DNA of 64,000 nucleotides, from the NCBI GenBank assembly GCA_015698305.1, contig CP048620.1:2874001-2938000 (forward strand). The letters run 5' to 3'. The DNA is from Candidatus Nitrohelix vancouverensis (GTDB lineage Bacteria; Nitrospinota; Nitrospinia; Nitrospinales; VA-1). The translations under genes and the position numbers were made by a program. Of this stretch, positions 62,074 through 64,000 are shown piece by piece (the stretch's first letter is position 1; the number at the start of each line of letters is the position of its first letter). Under the pieces are notes generated by a model. That model did not search any database. It saw only the letters and a list, made by a program, of their open reading frames with translations, and was not told the origin of the DNA.

Positions 62074-63414
62074 ATGAAAACCGCTAAAAACCGAGTTGCG
62101 TTTACAACGCTGGGTTGCAGAACCAATCAAAACGACACCGCCGAAATGCAGGCCATTCTCATGCAGGAAGGCTTTTCCGTGGTCGATTCTGGAGAGGAAG
62201 CCGACATCTATGTCGTCAACACCTGCACCGTCACCCAGAAAAGCGATCAGAATTCCCGCCTGGCCGTTAAAAAATCACTTGCCATCAACGATCAGGCGCT
62301 GGTGGTGTTCACCGGATGCTACGCCCAACTCAACCCGGAAGAGGCCGCGCAACTGAACGGCCTGGACATCGTCCTGGGCAACGCCAATAAACTGGAAATC
62401 GCAGACGCGATCAAAACCCGACTCGAACAAGATTCGCCGAAAGACGCAGAGGCGGTTGCGGACATCGTCATGACCGACATCCATGCGCCGAGAGAATTCA
62501 AGGCCCTTCCCATCTCAGCCATCCAGGGTCGAACCAAAGCCTTCATCAAAGTGCAAACCGGATGCGACGAGAAATGTTCTTTCTGCACCGTCGTGCGCGC
62601 GCGCGGCAAGTCGATCAGCGATACCCGCGAGAATATATTGAATAACGTAAGGCATGCCATCGACTCCGGCTTCAAGGAAATCACCCTCACCGGAATCAAC
62701 CTCGGAACATGGGGAATGGATTTCACGCCAGCGCAAACCTTCTCATCGCTGGTTAAAGACATCATCGATCTGCCCGGAGACTATCGCGTCCGCCTGAGTT
62801 CGATCAATCCCATGGAAATCGAGGATGAATTGATCGACCTGATGGCGCAAAGCGACCGCATCTGCCCTCACCTTCATATCCCCCTGCAAAGCGGGGACGA
62901 TACGATCCTGACGCGAATGCGACGCAATTATCTGACGCAACCCTTCATCGACGTGGTAGAAAAAGCCGCCTCCGCCATACCGGAGCTGGCCCTTGGAGCC
63001 GACCTCATTGTCGGCTTCCCCGGAGAAACCGACGAACAATTCGAGAACACCCGACGCCTCGTCGAACGCCTGCCCTTCACCTATCTGCACGTGTTCACTT
63101 ATTCGCCGCGCGAAGGCACAGAAGCCTACGATTTTAAAAATGAAGTCCCGAAAAAAGTTAAGAAGGAACGCAATCGAATTCTCACGGCAATCGCCAAACA
63201 AAAATCTCTGGATTACCAGAAGCGATTCCTGAACCGCAAGGCGACCGTGCTGGTGGAAGCGCAACGGACGCGCAAAGAGTCCCTGCTGAAAGGACATACC
63301 GAGCATTATATCGCCGTTGAGTTTTCCGGCGACGACGCGCTTGCCAACCAATTGACCGAGGTGCGCATCACCGACGTCTCCGAACAGCAGGTCGCCGCAT
63401 GCCTCCCATCGTGA
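62074..63414 (+). CDS. mtaB: tRNA t6A37 methylthiotransferase MtaB
   Basis: A 446-residue radical SAM enzyme. The UPF0004 domain has TLGCRTNQNDTAEMQ, VVNTCTVTQKSDQNSRLAVK and FTGCYAQLNPEE (cysteines of the auxiliary cluster), the radical SAM site is GCDEKCSFCTVVRARGKS, and a TRAM-like C-terminus follows. GCRTNQNDTAEM fits the MtaB subgroup better than MiaB or RimO. It adds a methylthio group to t6A37 of tRNA. The last 16 bases overlap the next gene. Confidence 0.92.
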   Translation: MKTAKNRVAFTTLGCRTNQNDTAEMQAILMQEGFSVVDSGEEADIYVVNTCTVTQKSDQNSRLAVKKSLAINDQALVVFTGCYAQLNPEEAAQLNGLDIVLGNANKLEIADAIKTRLEQDSPKDAEAVADIVMTDIHAPREFKALPISAIQGRTKAFIKVQTGCDEKCSFCTVVRARGKSISDTRENILNNVRHAIDSGFKEITLTGINLGTWGMDFTPAQTFSSLVKDIIDLPGDYRVRLSSINPMEIEDELIDLMAQSDRICPHLHIPLQSGDDTILTRMRRNYLTQPFIDVVEKAASAIPELALGADLIVGFPGETDEQFENTRRLVERLPFTYLHVFTYSPREGTEAYDFKNEVPKKVKKERNRILTAIAKQKSLDYQKRFLNRKATVLVEAQRTRKESLLKGHTEHYIAVEFSGDDALANQLTEVRITDVSEQQVAACLPS

Positions 63415-64000
63415 CTCTGACCAGCGACTTTGGTCTGCGCGACCCCTTCGCAGGAATTCTGAAAGGGGTGATCTGGAATATTGCGCCGAAAGCCCGCATC
63501 GTCGATCTGACGCACGAAATCGAACCGCAAAACATTCGTCAGGCGGCGCTCACTCTCGAATCTGCCGCTCCGTATTTTCCGAAGGGAACCATTCACCTTG
63601 CCGTCGTCGATCCCGGCGTAGGAAGCGAACGAAGAGCGATGGCGGTCGATTGCGGCGACTGTTATTTCGTCGGCCCCGACAACGGACTGGCCTCCGCCTT
63701 GCTGACGCCGCGAAGCAAGTGCTATGAGCTGAACAAAAAAAAATATTTCCTGTCCCCTCTTTCCGCAACCTTTCACGGCAGAGATGTGTTCGCCCCAATC
63801 GCCGCCTGGCTGGCAAAGGGAACGCCCATCTCACAACTCGGGCGCAAGATCACAGACGCTCAACGCCTGAGCTTCCCTGGGCCTGAACGCAAGGGCGACA
63901 CATTGAAGGGGGAAATTTTGCACGTTGACCGGTTTGGCAACCTTTCAAGCAATATCAAGGCGGACGATTTAATACCTTTAAAGAAAAAACAAAGCAAACT
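63399..64000 (+). CDS. SAM hydroxide adenosyltransferase (DUF62), C-terminus cut by window edge
   Basis: The frame from ATG 63399 gives 200 residues without a stop before the window ends. PIVTLTSDFGLRDPFAGILK, DLTHEIEPQNIRQAALTL, VVDPGVGSERRAMAV, GPDNGLASALLTP and FHGRDVFAPIAAWLA are signature strings of the DUF62/SAM hydrolase family, which cleaves SAM to adenosine and methionine using water. HVDRFGNLSSNI near the cut is the C-terminal domain. It overlaps mtaB by 16 bases. Confidence 0.93.
   Translation, partial: MPPIVTLTSDFGLRDPFAGILKGVIWNIAPKARIVDLTHEIEPQNIRQAALTLESAAPYFPKGTIHLAVVDPGVGSERRAMAVDCGDCYFVGPDNGLASALLTPRSKCYELNKKKYFLSPLSATFHGRDVFAPIAAWLAKGTPISQLGRKITDAQRLSFPGPERKGDTLKGEILHVDRFGNLSSNIKADDLIPLKKKQSK

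Overview
The window reads as chromosomal DNA of a Gram-negative bacterium. There is an outer membrane (DUF481 barrel, porin, other exported proteins), a rod-shape operon (mreB-mreC-mreD-mrdA), diderm periplasmic folding (ppiD) and GatCAB-type tRNA amidation (gatB). Housekeeping gene content, moderate GC and mixed marine-type physiology would fit a lineage such as Nitrospinota, but that placement is a guess from gene style and not shown by a marker gene. I see no phage, insertion sequence, CRISPR array, rRNA or tRNA.

Layout. 0-3.5 kb: a Lys/Arg/Ala/Glu-rich coiled-coil protein cut by the left edge, two related small proteins (DUF2589-like), and an exported phospholipase C-like protein. 3.6-15.1 kb: a beta-hydroxyacid dehydrogenase, an HTH-metallo-beta-lactamase fusion, a DUF481 barrel, a NIP-like aquaporin, NhaA, very small proteins, a CrcB fluoride channel, a glycosyltransferase, a CPA2 antiporter and an exported protein with two haem-binding DUF3365 domains. 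15.2-18.1 kb: cofactor genes (QueD-like, BioA, ThiO). 18.3-22 kb: a surface-glycan cluster of three glycosyltransferase-like genes, one with no ordinary start codon at its conserved N-terminus.

22-27.4 kb is an iron island: FMN-binding protein, porin, EAL phosphodiesterase, DUF2325 protein, a probable small RNA, a thioredoxin-fold [2Fe-2S] protein, Fur, and a bacterioferritin that lacks two ferroxidase ligands. Fur-box-like sequences sit at several of these promoters, two of which are near-consensus sigma70 promoters. 27.4-31.2 kb: Map, Era, HemW, MazG. 31.2-36.3 kb: an isolated haem-copper-oxidase-like membrane protein, a CruC/HpnB-like glycosyltransferase, an SH3 protein and a two-component system with a small helical protein. 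36.3-46.9 kb: SDR, GatB, a DUF1566 protein, a TPR protein, Bcp, an M24 peptidase, YedK, a methyltransferase, a D-2-hydroxyacid dehydrogenase and a TraB protein. 47.1-54.2 kb: UvrB, PilZ protein, and mrdA-mreD-mreC-mreB. 54.4-64 kb: PpiD, then a minus-strand run of Fis-like regulator, stand-alone GlmU-type uridylyltransferase, a degenerate nucleotidyltransferase-LbH protein, GlmS and a ThiD-ThiN fusion. The window ends with MtaB and a truncated SAM hydrolase (DUF62).

The most notable points are the split and partly degenerate GlmU system next to GlmS, the Fur-regulated iron island with its candidate small RNA and altered bacterioferritin, a QueD-like enzyme lacking its usual catalytic Cys and His, the double haem-sensor-like protein, and several overlooked short genes or misplaced starts.
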